The notes: generated from the letters alone by a model not told the origin. DNA of 64,000 nucleotides from Ignavibacteriales bacterium (GCA_003599415.1 QZKB01000148.1:89636-153635); one strand, 5' to 3'. Positions 44,432 to 53,577 are shown, numbered from the stretch's first letter. Numbers and translations: made by a program.

Positions 44432-46741
44432 ATGAAAAAAGCTTTACTCTTTCTCTCCGTTATTTTCTTTTCGTTAACAGCAAGTATCTTTTCTATTGAT
44501 CCCGATTATTATTTAAAGAAAAGCAACTGGTACGAAACAATGCTTGCATCGCAGGAAATGCTGCACAGGTTACAGGAAGTATGGAAGCGGAATAACCAGG
44601 TTAAAGTTAGTGAGTTGTATGATGCAGGGCCATTTATTGCCGAAGAAGGAAAATCCTTTGAAACAGTATTTGAACCAGAAAAGGAATTTGATCTTAACAA
44701 AACTTATAATGATGGAAAAATAAAATGGCAGCCAAAACCTGAATGGAAGGACGGCTCTGTTAATTATTTTGAAAGGATAAATAATGCTGTTCATTACCTG
44801 TATAAAAAAATTACTGTTCCTTGGGATACAGTAATAAAGGTTTACCTTGGCAGCGACGACGGGATTAAAGTATGGTTGAATAATAAAAAGGTGCTTGAAC
44901 ACGACGATAACAGGGGAGCTAACCCGAACCAGGAAATAGTTGAACTTCAGCTTAAAGCCGGTGATAATAATTTCTTAATGAGAGTTAATAACAACAACGG
45001 TCCAACAGCTTTTTATTTTTCTTTAGTTGAAAGTGATCCCAAAGATATTATATGGAGTCTGATTGACCGGGATTTTAAAACATCCGATATTATCCAGGAA
45101 TTTAACTGGGAGAAAAAAGATAACATCTGGAAAGACGATTGGACACCCGGGGATTATAAGCTTATCGCTAAACGCTATGCCGATGCTATTGCAAATGATT
45201 ATCAATCTGAAAATTATAAGATGATTAAAATGATTGATAAAATTAAAAAGGTAAATGATTTGTGGAAGGTGAGAGATATCTATAAGAAAATAAGAAAAGA
45301 TGAATACATCGTTCTTACACCAAAATCCGGCAAAGAGCCAAGAATAAACAGCGCAAAAGTTTTTGGAGTAAGGCCAGATGCCCCGTTCCTTTATACGATT
45401 GCAGCAAGCGGTAACAGACCAATGGAATTTACTGCAGAAGGTTTACCAAATGGACTGACACTTGACAGTCAAACAGGTCAAATAACCGGCACACTTAAAG
45501 AAAAAGGAGTATATATAGTTAAACTAAAAGCCAAGAATTCTTACGGGAAGAATGAAAGAGATTTAAAAATTGTTGCGGGAGACAGAATTGCTTTAACTCC
45601 ACCACTCGGCTGGAACAGCTGGAATTGCTTTGCAGATGCAGTTGATGAAAAGAAAGTTAAAGCTGCCGCAGATGCAATGGTTAACAGCGGATTAATTAAC
45701 TACGGATGGACTTACATTAACATAGATGATTTCTGGGAGAATAAACCCGGCTCAACAGATCCTGACCTTATTGGTCCCGAACGTTATGAAAACGGTAAGA
45801 TTGTAGTGAATAAAAAATTTCCTGATATGAAAGCGCTGGGAGATTATATTCACAGCAAAGGTTTGAAAATGGGAATTTATTCTTCACCCGGCCCGCTTAC
45901 CTGCGGAGGCTGCGTTGCAAGCTATAAGTTTGAAAATGAAGATGCACAGAGTTACGGCGAGTGGGGTGTAGATTATCTTAAATACGATTGGTGCTCTTAC
46001 GGTGAAATTGCAAAAGATGACAGCCGTGAAGAACTTATGAAACCATATTATGTTATGCGTGCCGCACTTGATAAAGTAAATCGTGATATTGTTTTCAGTC
46101 TTTGCCAGTACGGAATGGGTAAAGTATGGGAATGGGGAGATAAAGTAGGCGGCAACTGCTGGCGTACAACTGGTGATATAACTGATACATGGGAAAGTAT
46201 GTCTTCAATAGGATTCAGCCAGGTTGAAAACGGAGCATACGCGAAACCGGGCAACTGGAATGATCCTGATATGCTTGTTGTTGGTATGGTAGGCTGGGGG
46301 CCGCAGCTTCATCCATCACGCTTAACACCAAATGAACAATACACACATATAAGTTTGTGGAGTCTTCTCTCTTCACCATTGCTTATCGGTTGCGATATGA
46401 CCCAGCTTGATGACTTTACTTTGGGATTATTAACAAACACAGAGGTACTTGATGTTAACCAGGATCCGTTAGGTAAACAGGCTTCAAGAATTTCCAAAGC
46501 AGGTGACCTTGAAGTATGGGCAAAAGATCTTGAAGATGGTAGTAAAGCGGTTGGTTTGTTTAACCGTGGTAATAAAAGAACTGAAGTTACAGCGGCATTT
46601 AAAGATCTTGGTTTTGAAGGTAAATATATGGTGAGGGATTTATGGCGTCAGAAAGATGTTGGTACTTTTGAAGATGCTTATCGTGCCTTTGTACCAAGTC
46701 ATGGAGTTGTATTAGTAAAGATAAAAAAGTTATCTTTGTAA
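44432..46741 (+). CDS. GH27 alpha-galactosidase with N-terminal PA14-like and Ig-like domains
   Basis: The protein has 769 residues. A signal peptide (about 1-21) is followed by a PA14-like sandwich (about 95-200, VYLGSDDGIKVWLNNKKVL), a helical linker, and a putative-Ig domain (about 300-385, LPNGLTLDSQTGQITGTLKEKG). The GH27 barrel starts at LTPPLGWNSWNCFADAVD. The nucleophile is D519 in YLKYDWC and the acid/base D582 in RTTGDITDTW. The barrel is followed by a short beta domain with VGLFNRGN. The enzyme releases alpha-linked galactose, or alpha-GalNAc-like sugars, from oligosaccharides outside the cytoplasm. Its N-terminal domains probably bind substrate. No operon partner is obvious. Confidence 0.92.
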   Translation: MKKALLFLSVIFFSLTASIFSIDPDYYLKKSNWYETMLASQEMLHRLQEVWKRNNQVKVSELYDAGPFIAEEGKSFETVFEPEKEFDLNKTYNDGKIKWQPKPEWKDGSVNYFERINNAVHYLYKKITVPWDTVIKVYLGSDDGIKVWLNNKKVLEHDDNRGANPNQEIVELQLKAGDNNFLMRVNNNNGPTAFYFSLVESDPKDIIWSLIDRDFKTSDIIQEFNWEKKDNIWKDDWTPGDYKLIAKRYADAIANDYQSENYKMIKMIDKIKKVNDLWKVRDIYKKIRKDEYIVLTPKSGKEPRINSAKVFGVRPDAPFLYTIAASGNRPMEFTAEGLPNGLTLDSQTGQITGTLKEKGVYIVKLKAKNSYGKNERDLKIVAGDRIALTPPLGWNSWNCFADAVDEKKVKAAADAMVNSGLINYGWTYINIDDFWENKPGSTDPDLIGPERYENGKIVVNKKFPDMKALGDYIHSKGLKMGIYSSPGPLTCGGCVASYKFENEDAQSYGEWGVDYLKYDWCSYGEIAKDDSREELMKPYYVMRAALDKVNRDIVFSLCQYGMGKVWEWGDKVGGNCWRTTGDITDTWESMSSIGFSQVENGAYAKPGNWNDPDMLVVGMVGWGPQLHPSRLTPNEQYTHISLWSLLSSPLLIGCDMTQLDDFTLGLLTNTEVLDVNQDPLGKQASRISKAGDLEVWAKDLEDGSKAVGLFNRGNKRTEVTAAFKDLGFEGKYMVRDLWRQKDVGTFEDAYRAFVPSHGVVLVKIKKLSL

Positions 46742-46778
46742 TGAATTCCTGTTGTATGATTTTGATTTGGAGAAAATT

Positions 46779-47003
46779 ATGGACTATAAAGAAATAATCG
46801 GTTCTGATCCTGCGATTATGTTAGGCAAACCAATAATTAAAGGAACAAGAATTACAGTTGAATTAATTATAAAAAAACTGTCTGAAGGACTTTCCCCGGA
46901 GGAAATAATTGACGCATATCCTTCTTTAAACCGGGATCAGATTTTAGCAGCTCTGGCCTATACTTTTGATATAATTTCAAGAGAGGAAACACTTGCAGCT
47001 TAA
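46779..47003 (+). CDS. DUF433 antitoxin
   Basis: The ATG at 46779, seven bases after GGAG, gives 74 residues; an upstream TTG at 46752 is unlikely. The DUF433 pattern is clear: GSDPAIMLGKPIIKGTRITVELIIKK, LSEGLSPEEIIDAYPSLNRDQILAALAY. DUF433 proteins are small DNA-binding antitoxins usually placed just before a DUF5615 PIN-like toxin gene, as here. Its end overlaps the start of the toxin remnant by 11 bases. It is intact although its toxin is not. Confidence 0.88.
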   Translation: MDYKEIIGSDPAIMLGKPIIKGTRITVELIIKKLSEGLSPEEIIDAYPSLNRDQILAALAYTFDIISREETLAA

Positions 47004-47349
47004 AATTCTAGCTGATGAAAGTGTAAGTTTTAAGTTAATCCGGTATTTGCGTGAATCAAATTTTAATGTTGCTTCTGTTAGCTAAATGTTCTGCGGGGCA
47101 AGTGATTATGTTGTGCTTGATTATGCAAGAAAGAATAAATCCATTTTATTGACAGAAGATAAGGACTTTGGCGAGTGGATTTTTGCACATCATGAAAAAG
47201 AGGTTAGTGTAATTTTACTCAGATATCTTAACAGCGAGTTTCCGGAAATAATTAAAACAGTTTCTTCTTTGTTAAATGAATTTGGTGACAGATTGTTTGG
47301 TAAGTTTATAACAATCAGAAAAAGTCGGTATAGAATAAGGGAGTTATAA
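46993..47349 (+). pseudogene. DUF5615 PIN-like toxin broken by an in-frame stop
   Basis: Reading from a TTG at 46993, the frame gives LKILADESVSFKLIRYLRES and then reaches TAA at 47083-47085. The same frame continues to 47349 with MFCGASDYVVLDYARKNKS, LLTEDKDFGEWIF and VILLRYLNSEF. Both halves match DUF5615 toxins (LADE near the start, LLTEDKDFGE in the middle) with no gap. Only the codon before MFCGASD is a stop where family members commonly have Glu or similar, so one G-to-T change would explain it. The second half has an ATG at 47086 but would lack the N-terminal catalytic Asp. The toxin is therefore probably inactive. Confidence 0.82.
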
Positions 47350-47364
47350 GCAAAGTATTTGATT

Positions 47365-48102
47365 CTAATTTTTTATTTGAGAAATTAATTTCTCCATCTT
47401 TTCATAGTGTGAACCTTTCCAGTAAATTTTATTGCATCCGGTACAGCGGTAAAATTCATTTTGCCGCTCTTTTACTTTTAAAGGAAGTTCGCCTTCAATT
47501 TTACTTTTGTTAACGGCAGTTAAAAGTGAATTGCATTCCAGACACCTTGTAAATTCATTAATAAAGATTTGCAGGTGAAATCTTTCAATCACTTCTTTTA
47601 CCTGATTTACAGGATAATCATTCCTTATCCAGTAACCGTGAGTAATTTCATTTCGCTTTAAAAGATTTCTGTCTTTTGAAAGTATAGTCCGCTTTTCGTT
47701 TAAAGAAATATTAACCATCTCGTCTTTTTTGAAATCATTTTTATACGAAGAATCAATTCCGAACATTCTTAAATATCTTGCCAATGTTCCTAGATGTACA
47801 TCAAGCACGAACTTAGGGTCACGTAAAGGAAGCGCTCTTAAATGCTGAACTTCAGAAATGTCAAATGATTCGAATACCGGGTAAACGCTTATTTCATCGT
47901 TTGGCTGTACTATATAATTAAAGCCGACTGAAATTCCATTTACAAGTATTAAGTCAATTTCAGTGTGTGGTACACCTATGGATTCGATCATATCCTTTAC
48001 AGAAGCGCGGTTAAGATAAGTGTGCTCAAACCTGGTTTTTCTTTTTTCTTCAGGGAGAAAATCATTCAGCTCTTCATAAAAGCGAAAGAAAACTTTATGC
48101 AT
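47365..48102 (-). CDS. Mut7-C RNase-like protein with ubiquitin-like N-terminal domain
   Basis: The protein has 245 residues. The N-terminal part (about 1-90) is a beta-grasp Mut7-C ubiquitin-like domain ending in NDEISVYPVFESFD. The rest is the Mut7-C PIN-like domain: KFVLDVHLGTLARYLRMFGIDSSY, RTILSKDRNLLKR and a zinc ribbon CLECN ... CTGCNKIYWKGSHYEKM. The family is predicted to be nucleases acting on RNA; the substrate is unknown. It is oriented towards the broken toxin gene, with 15 bases between their ends. Confidence 0.9.
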   Translation of the reverse strand: MHKVFFRFYEELNDFLPEEKRKTRFEHTYLNRASVKDMIESIGVPHTEIDLILVNGISVGFNYIVQPNDEISVYPVFESFDISEVQHLRALPLRDPKFVLDVHLGTLARYLRMFGIDSSYKNDFKKDEMVNISLNEKRTILSKDRNLLKRNEITHGYWIRNDYPVNQVKEVIERFHLQIFINEFTRCLECNSLLTAVNKSKIEGELPLKVKERQNEFYRCTGCNKIYWKGSHYEKMEKLISQIKN

Positions 48103-48155
48103 AATACTTTCGAACTCTGAAATTTTGTATCAATACAACTAAGTATAACGTTGAT

Positions 48156-48407
48156 TTATTTGTAAATATCTTTTCTGTGCCCAATGGAAATTATTAGAAT
48201 GATCAGTAATTCGTTTTCCTTTTTATAGATCACGCGATAATTGCCTACTCTTAATGAGCGTAAACCCCTAAGTGGACCCACCAGTAGTTTTCCCTTATCT
48301 GGTTGAGTTTGTAACGATTCCATTTCAAATCTGATTTTTTGCCGTTGCTTACTACCAATTTTCTTTAAAGACTTAATCGCTTCCGATGTGTACTCGATCG
48401 TCCACAT
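48156..48407 (-). CDS. RelE/ParE-family toxin
   Basis: The product has 83 residues with the RelE fold: WTIEYTSEAIKSLKKIGSKQRQKI, the core LRGLRSLRVGNYRVIYKKEN, and the C-terminal ISIGHRKDIYK with conserved Arg, His and Tyr. RelE toxins cut mRNA on the ribosome. It starts immediately after the stop codon of the antitoxin gene. Confidence 0.92.
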   Translation of the reverse strand: MWTIEYTSEAIKSLKKIGSKQRQKIRFEMESLQTQPDKGKLLVGPLRGLRSLRVGNYRVIYKKENELLIILIISIGHRKDIYK

Positions 48408-48605
48408 TTATTTTAAACTGAATACTTCTTTGTGAGATTTTCTTTTTTCTTTTGGCTCTGCAAGAGCTTTTGCAATTGATTGAATAAGTTTTTTATCTGA
48501 GAGCACTTCAATGGTTTCTTTTAATGCTTCATACTCCTCAACAGTTATGATAACTGATGGTTTTTCAACTTTTATTTCTCTTACTCCGGTCATAGTATGT
48601 TCCAT
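48408..48605 (-). CDS. Phd/YefM-like antitoxin
   Basis: The product has 65 residues: MEHTMTGVREIKVEKPSVIITVEEYEALKETIEVL, which resembles the antitoxins of RelBE/YefM-type modules with a helical toxin-binding C terminus (EPKEKRKSHKEVFSLK). The next gene is the RelE-type toxin with no intergenic base. A second ATG at the fifth codon is possible. Confidence 0.82.
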   Translation of the reverse strand: MEHTMTGVREIKVEKPSVIITVEEYEALKETIEVLSDKKLIQSIAKALAEPKEKRKSHKEVFSLK

Positions 48606-48721
48606 TGTTTGTGGTCAAGTTCAGGACTAAAATAGATTATTAGAATTGAAAAAACAATATCTGTTTTATGTGCATTGTTTAGCTGATAATACTTATAATA
48701 AAATCAGAATTGCAGATAAAA

Positions 48722-49510
48722 TTATTCATCAAATCCGGGTCTTATAAAATTCTTTGCATTTGGAAAACTTAATTCTAAAAGTCTTTTCAGTTTATCCAGC
48801 AACAAAACAAACTCAATTACTTCCTGTTCGGGGAAACGATAATATATTTCTCCCCACGCTGCAATTGAACGATCAATTGCAATCAATCCGATTTTAGCGC
48901 TTCCATCCGAATCCTTCGGCATATCATCAAACTCTTCTTCACATTCATCAAACAAACCATGCAACGCTCTGTTTACTTTAGCACTTATAAAAAATCCGTA
49001 GTACAGAATTATATCTGCAGCATCTTTCAAGTCGAATGCCTCCAGGTAAGGATTCTTTGAGGGCAAATCAGTCCTCTCATTTTTCAAAGCATTTTCCTTT
49101 TCATTAAGAAGTTTTTCATTTTTTTCAAACCAGTTCATTACCTGGTTGCTGTATTTCTGTGATAAAATATTGCATTCATTTTCTTCAACTTTATTATCGA
49201 TATCCTCCTGTTGTTTCATTATCTCAGCTTTTTCCTCGTCATCGGGTTCGGGAAACAAATCCTCTTCATCATCCGGAATAAATTTATCCATCATATTATA
49301 TGTTGTATCGTATAGTTCATTAAGCTTTTCCCAGAATTTCCGGTTCTGATTATCTTTACTTTCATTTTTATTGAGACAATCATTTAATGTTATAAAGGTT
49401 AAGCATCTTGATGTTAACGGACATCTTTCGCACCATCGATCGCAATAGTTGAAAACGCCCGGAATAAGGTTTGGATTATTGAAAGGATTATTTGACATAT
49501 TTTTACTCAC
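48722..49510 (-). CDS. Hypothetical protein with N-terminal Cys cluster
   Basis: The protein has 262 residues with no recognised domain. The N terminus holds four Cys in CDRWCERCPLTSRC (near 23-36), with a further Cys in RCLTF and NDCLNK, suggesting metal or Fe-S binding. An acidic middle region (about 75-110, DDEEDLFPEPDDEEK) leads to a helical C-terminal half (DAADIILYYGFFISAKVNRALHG). The protein is soluble and probably cytoplasmic. It stands alone, so its role is unknown. Confidence 0.7.
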   Translation of the reverse strand: MSKNMSNNPFNNPNLIPGVFNYCDRWCERCPLTSRCLTFITLNDCLNKNESKDNQNRKFWEKLNELYDTTYNMMDKFIPDDEEDLFPEPDDEEKAEIMKQQEDIDNKVEENECNILSQKYSNQVMNWFEKNEKLLNEKENALKNERTDLPSKNPYLEAFDLKDAADIILYYGFFISAKVNRALHGLFDECEEEFDDMPKDSDGSAKIGLIAIDRSIAAWGEIYYRFPEQEVIEFVLLLDKLKRLLELSFPNAKNFIRPGFDE

Positions 49511-49679
49511 TTGATTGTGATCTTGCCGGAGTTTATGATCTTGATACAGAGTGCGGTTAAAATCTAATAATATTTTCTCAAAAGAGAAACGGATAAAATT
49601 TTTTAATCCCGTTCAATTATCAGCTTGAAGTATATAAAATTTTTGACAATATTCATTATTAAAAAACCGATTGAGAATC

Positions 49680-51080
49680 ATGAAATATATTTTAGGGATA
49701 CTTTTATCAATTCTCATAATTTATCTTCTTCTTTTGCTTTTACTAAGAGATGGCCAGTCAAATCTTTCCTTTGAAACTTCTGAACTCAACAATATTCCTT
49801 TAAAGGTACCAACAGGATTTTTATGGGGTACGGCAACTTCGTCACATCAGGCAGAAGGTAACAGCAATAATAACAACTGGTTCTTATTCGAAAGCGAAAA
49901 AGATAATACAGGCAAACCACGAATTAAAGAGGGACAGAAAGCGGGAATTGCTGCCGACCATTGGAACAGGTACAAAGAGGATATTAAGCTGATGAAATCA
50001 CTGGGAGTAAATGCTTTCCGGTTTTCTGTTGAATGGAGTAAGATTGAACCGCAGGAAGGTGTATTTGATGAATCGGCTCTTGATCATTACGAAGAAGTTG
50101 TTGATGAACTAAAAGCCAGTGGTATTGAACCTGTAATTACACTGCACCATTTTACTAATCCAATCTGGTTCGAAAAGAAAGGAGCGTTTGAAGAAGATAA
50201 TTCTCCAAATGTCTTTGCAAGGTACATTTCCAAAGTTGTTAAAAGGCTGAACAAAAAAGTAGAATACTGGATAACAGTAAATGAGCCGACAGTATATGCT
50301 TTCAACGGGTATTTCTTTGGTGAGTTTCCTCCCGCTGAAAAAAATATGGATAAGGCGGCATTGGTTTTTAGAAATATTTTAATTGCACACAGCGAAGCTT
50401 ACCTCGCAATTAAGCAAATTAATCTTAATGCTAAAGTAGGAATTGCAACTGCAATTTATGCTTTCGATCCTAACTCCTGGTGGAATATTGCAGATGTTGT
50501 TGGAGCATACTATGCAAACAGGAATATGAATGAAGAGGTGCTTGATTATATTACAAACGGGCGGTTTGATTTTTATTTTCCTACAATTTCTAAACTTGAA
50601 TATCAAAGTGATGTTATAAACAGTTTCGATTTTGTGGGAGTAAATTATTACACAAGATTTGTAATTCGCTTTAATCCGTTTAATGATAAATCCTATCAGG
50701 AAGTGAAACAGACATTTGCAGAATATAAAACAGATATGAATTGGGAAATTTATCCGGAAGGTCTTTACAGAGCCTTGAAGCAGGTAAGTACATTCACAAA
50801 TAAGCCGATATTCATTTCTGAAAATGGAATTGCCGACGATGGAGATACTAAACGTCCATCGTTTATAAAAAATCATTTACTTGTTATGAATAAAGCTATT
50901 GCCGATGGAATGAATGTTAAAGGGTACTTCTACTGGACACTTATGGATAACTTTGAATGGGCCCAGGGATTTTCCAAAAGGTTTGGTTTGTACAAGGTCG
51001 ATTTTAATACCCAGGAAAGAATTCTTAGAGAGGGAAGCAAGGTTTACCCGGAAATGATTAAGAAGTTTACAGAATATTAA
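49680..51080 (+). CDS. Membrane-anchored GH1 beta-glucosidase
   Basis: The ATG at 49680 gives 466 residues; a TTG at 49671 is in frame but unneeded. GH1 signatures are GFLWGTATSSHQAEG, FRFSVEWSKIEP, VNEPTVYAF with acid/base E202, and ISENGIADDG with nucleophile E381, then YFYWTLMDNFEWAQGF. Residues 1-24 form a Leu/Ile-rich membrane helix with no clear cleavage site, so the enzyme is probably anchored in the inner membrane facing the periplasm. Most bacterial GH1 enzymes are cytoplasmic. It cleaves beta-linked di- or oligosaccharides, or possibly beta-glycosides of lipids. Confidence 0.9.
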   Translation: MKYILGILLSILIIYLLLLLLLRDGQSNLSFETSELNNIPLKVPTGFLWGTATSSHQAEGNSNNNNWFLFESEKDNTGKPRIKEGQKAGIAADHWNRYKEDIKLMKSLGVNAFRFSVEWSKIEPQEGVFDESALDHYEEVVDELKASGIEPVITLHHFTNPIWFEKKGAFEEDNSPNVFARYISKVVKRLNKKVEYWITVNEPTVYAFNGYFFGEFPPAEKNMDKAALVFRNILIAHSEAYLAIKQINLNAKVGIATAIYAFDPNSWWNIADVVGAYYANRNMNEEVLDYITNGRFDFYFPTISKLEYQSDVINSFDFVGVNYYTRFVIRFNPFNDKSYQEVKQTFAEYKTDMNWEIYPEGLYRALKQVSTFTNKPIFISENGIADDGDTKRPSFIKNHLLVMNKAIADGMNVKGYFYWTLMDNFEWAQGFSKRFGLYKVDFNTQERILREGSKVYPEMIKKFTEY

Positions 51081-51209
51081 ACAAGAGAAATACCTTTTTG
51101 TGATAAATAGTATTGTTGCAGTTTTTTTTTATTACGATACTTATTTAAGCAGAACTTTTTTCAATCCGGGATTTGTTAGAATCTTGTAATAAAATAAAGG
51201 GAAATAAAA

Positions 51210-51608
51210 GTGAAAATCCTCTTAACTTTTTTAACTATGTTTATTCTTACTTCTATTTCATTTTCTCAGGAAGAATTTGAAGCCAGGGAAGGTGATACAA
51301 CATTTATAATGAAAAAGTATTACTTCTGTTTATTGAAACGCGGACCAAACAGAAATATAGATTCGGTTAAACTTGCGGAAATTCAAAAAGGACATTTGGC
51401 TCATCTTAATAAACTGGCTGACGATGGGAAAATTTCAATTGCAGGACCATTTGACGGTGACTTTGACTGGCGTGGAATAATTATCTTCAATACTAAAACA
51501 AAGGAAGAAGCTGAGCAGCTTCAGTCAGAAGATCCAGCGGTTAAAGCAGGCAGATTAATATTTGAAATTTATCCCTGGTGGGCTGCAAAAGGATCAAAAT
51601 TAAATTAG
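51210..51608 (+). CDS. Secreted YciI-like protein
   Basis: The product has 132 residues. A signal peptide (about 1-19, ending ISFSQ) precedes a YCII-type ferredoxin-like domain: KKYYFCLLKRGPNR, KGHLAHLNKLADDGKISIAGPF, WRGIIIFNTKTKEEAEQL and PAVKAGRLIFEIYPWW. YCII proteins are small dimeric, enzyme-like proteins with a conserved His. The biochemical role is unknown. Export is uncommon for the family. It is followed 11 bases later by a DinB-like gene. Confidence 0.82.
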   Translation: MKILLTFLTMFILTSISFSQEEFEAREGDTTFIMKKYYFCLLKRGPNRNIDSVKLAEIQKGHLAHLNKLADDGKISIAGPFDGDFDWRGIIIFNTKTKEEAEQLQSEDPAVKAGRLIFEIYPWWAAKGSKLN

Positions 51609-51619
51609 AGGAATCTGAA

Positions 51620-52102
51620 ATGAACAATACCTATCGTAAAGGTGCCATTGGTGCATTGATGGATATCTATGAAAAACATATAATTGAATTCAGTTCTTTT
51701 ATTGAAAATACTCCCGGTGAAATTTATGAGAAAATAATTGATGAGAAAACGCAGGACGAAGACTGTAGATCAATTCAGACTATTGTTTCTCATGTTATAA
51801 ACTCGGGTTTTGGTTACGCAAATTATTTGCGGGATAAATTCGGTATTGAAAAAAACAGCCCGGAAAGGAAATTACTTAGCATTGAAGAAGCAATTATCCG
51901 GTTGAATGCTCTTATAAGATATACCATTCAAACACTTGAAGGCAAGTGGGAAATGAGTGACGCAGAAATTCTTGAAACTGCTTTTAAAACAAGATGGGGC
52001 GGCAAATACGATATTGAACAGCTGCTTGAGCATGCAATTGTTCATATCCTAAGACATAAAAGACAGATTAAAAGATTCCTTGAAAGAGTGGAGCTTGAGT
52101 AA
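51620..52102 (+). CDS. DinB-like four-helix protein
   Basis: The ATG at 51620 (160 residues), with AGAGG upstream, avoids overlap with the YciI-like gene that the frame from 51578 would create. The helical bundle shows metal-ligand-like His residues in TIVSHVINSG and in LEHAIVHILRHKRQI, as in DinB/YfiT-like putative metal-dependent thiol S-transferases. Function is unknown. The coding end is continuous with the (GAGTAA) repeat at 52097, which supplies its stop codon. Confidence 0.8.
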   Translation: MNNTYRKGAIGALMDIYEKHIIEFSSFIENTPGEIYEKIIDEKTQDEDCRSIQTIVSHVINSGFGYANYLRDKFGIEKNSPERKLLSIEEAIIRLNALIRYTIQTLEGKWEMSDAEILETAFKTRWGGKYDIEQLLEHAIVHILRHKRQIKRFLERVELE

Positions 52103-52126
52103 GAGTAAGAGTAAGAGTAAGAGAAA
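52097..52126. repeat. Tandem GAGTAA hexamer repeat
   Basis: Four exact GAGTAA units (52097-52120) and one GAGAAA unit overlap the last two codons of the DinB-like gene. Related units form the inverted array at 12456-12566. Confidence 0.9.
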
Positions 52127-52279
52127 GAGCCTAAGAATATAATACCTGATTGAGAATTCCGAAACAGAAATGAATGTAAATTAAGGAATATGAAATTTCA
52201 GAATACTAATTAAAAAAAAACTAATCTCTAAATACCCTAACCATTGATAAAGCACTGTGTGGATGAAAACCTGTAATCT

Positions 52280-53467
52280 TCAGGAATTGTTTATAACAAG
52301 CTCGTCGCTGCTCTTTAGTTTTAACTTTCTGTTTAACTCGGTAATATTTATATCAGTAGGAAATCCTTTCTTATCCCAATGGTTTTTACAACCGCAGTAA
52401 TCCAGCAGTATACAATTGATAGGTATTCCAAGGGATTTAGCTTCCCAGCCGCCTGTCATTAAATTTAGAGCGCATGTTACTCCGATAATCCCCGTGTCTT
52501 TATCCCCGGCTCGTCTTTTAAGCCACTTAGTAAAATCAGTTGAGTGCGGAATCATGAAAACACCAAAACCATGAGCCTCGCCATATTTTGTAAACTGGTT
52601 TACGCGGCATGACGCAGTACAATAACTGCAGGAGTAATCTATTCCGTTAAAGAAAGCTTTGCATCTTAACTTTGATTTAGCACGCATGCATGCGGGAAGC
52701 AATACGGCTTTCTTTTTAGTTTTGGAATACTCATCAAACCATGCGCGGTTCATTATTTCTGCGCCAACCATATTAAGATGATACTCAACCCTTTTTCTTC
52801 CGCAGAAGATATAATCCTCATCCCATTTATAATCATGGTGTTTGTATTCAAGGAAGAATTCGACTTTCTCTGTATATTTACCAAGAACAGCAAGACTTTT
52901 GTTCTCAAACCACTTGGCAAATTTTATGGATTCAAAAATCTGGTTAATTGCATTATCAACAGGAAGCGATGAAAAATAATTTATCCATGGTTTTAATCTT
53001 ATTACTTCCTGTTTGAATTCTCCTGCAGCATCTAACCAAAGAACAAGGCTTTTAACTTTTTCAACTCCAACTTGAAGACGTGTACTTGCGGATTTACTTT
53101 TTCCGCTAAGGAAATAAGTTGATAATACACCACGTAAAGGATCTATAAAAGGTTTTAACCATGTATAATTTTTTCTTAAGTAAACAAGGTTGGATAAAAT
53201 CTTTTGAGGAATTAAACTTAAACTATTTGCATTGGTCTCATATACTCTTAGAAAAACACCGAGTGTCAGGAGTTCAAAAATATATTCGCTGCGAGAGCGT
53301 AATTCTTTGCTCTTATTTCTGATCAGGAAAAATTGAAAATCCTCCGCAATTTGTTCAATGCTTTTATCTGCTTCTTCCAATACGGCATCTGTAAATAAAG
53401 CAACGTCCTTGTAATAATTTTCCGAATTTTTCCCTTCGTTTGGCAGTGAATAAGTAATCGTCTTCAT
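52280..53467 (-). CDS. DUF116 family protein
   Basis: The protein has 395 residues. The C-terminal DUF116 domain shows LPACMRAKSKLRCKAFF, DYSCSYCTASCRVNQFT, GIIGVTCALNLMTGGWEAKSLGIP and LLDYCGCKNHW, a Cys-rich pattern that could bind metal or an Fe-S cluster. The N-terminal 200 residues are helical and unassigned. DUF116 proteins have no settled function; some have been linked to lipoate or biotin-type radical SAM neighbours, none of which lies here. It stands alone. Confidence 0.85.
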   Translation of the reverse strand: MKTITYSLPNEGKNSENYYKDVALFTDAVLEEADKSIEQIAEDFQFFLIRNKSKELRSRSEYIFELLTLGVFLRVYETNANSLSLIPQKILSNLVYLRKNYTWLKPFIDPLRGVLSTYFLSGKSKSASTRLQVGVEKVKSLVLWLDAAGEFKQEVIRLKPWINYFSSLPVDNAINQIFESIKFAKWFENKSLAVLGKYTEKVEFFLEYKHHDYKWDEDYIFCGRKRVEYHLNMVGAEIMNRAWFDEYSKTKKKAVLLPACMRAKSKLRCKAFFNGIDYSCSYCTASCRVNQFTKYGEAHGFGVFMIPHSTDFTKWLKRRAGDKDTGIIGVTCALNLMTGGWEAKSLGIPINCILLDYCGCKNHWDKKGFPTDINITELNRKLKLKSSDELVINNS

Positions 53468-53577
53468 TTCTTAAAAAAATTGTTGGAATTTTGACGATTC
53501 AATTTAATCATTTGTTTGAGTTTGAGGAAAATTTTATTAAAAAATTTTTAAGGTAAGATTTAGTAATTACGGGTTGG

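Noticed and set aside
47083..47085. Recoded codon (readthrough or selenocysteine) in the DUF5615 toxin
   Set aside because: The stop is TAA, not TGA, and no recoding signal is seen; a nonsense mutation is simpler.
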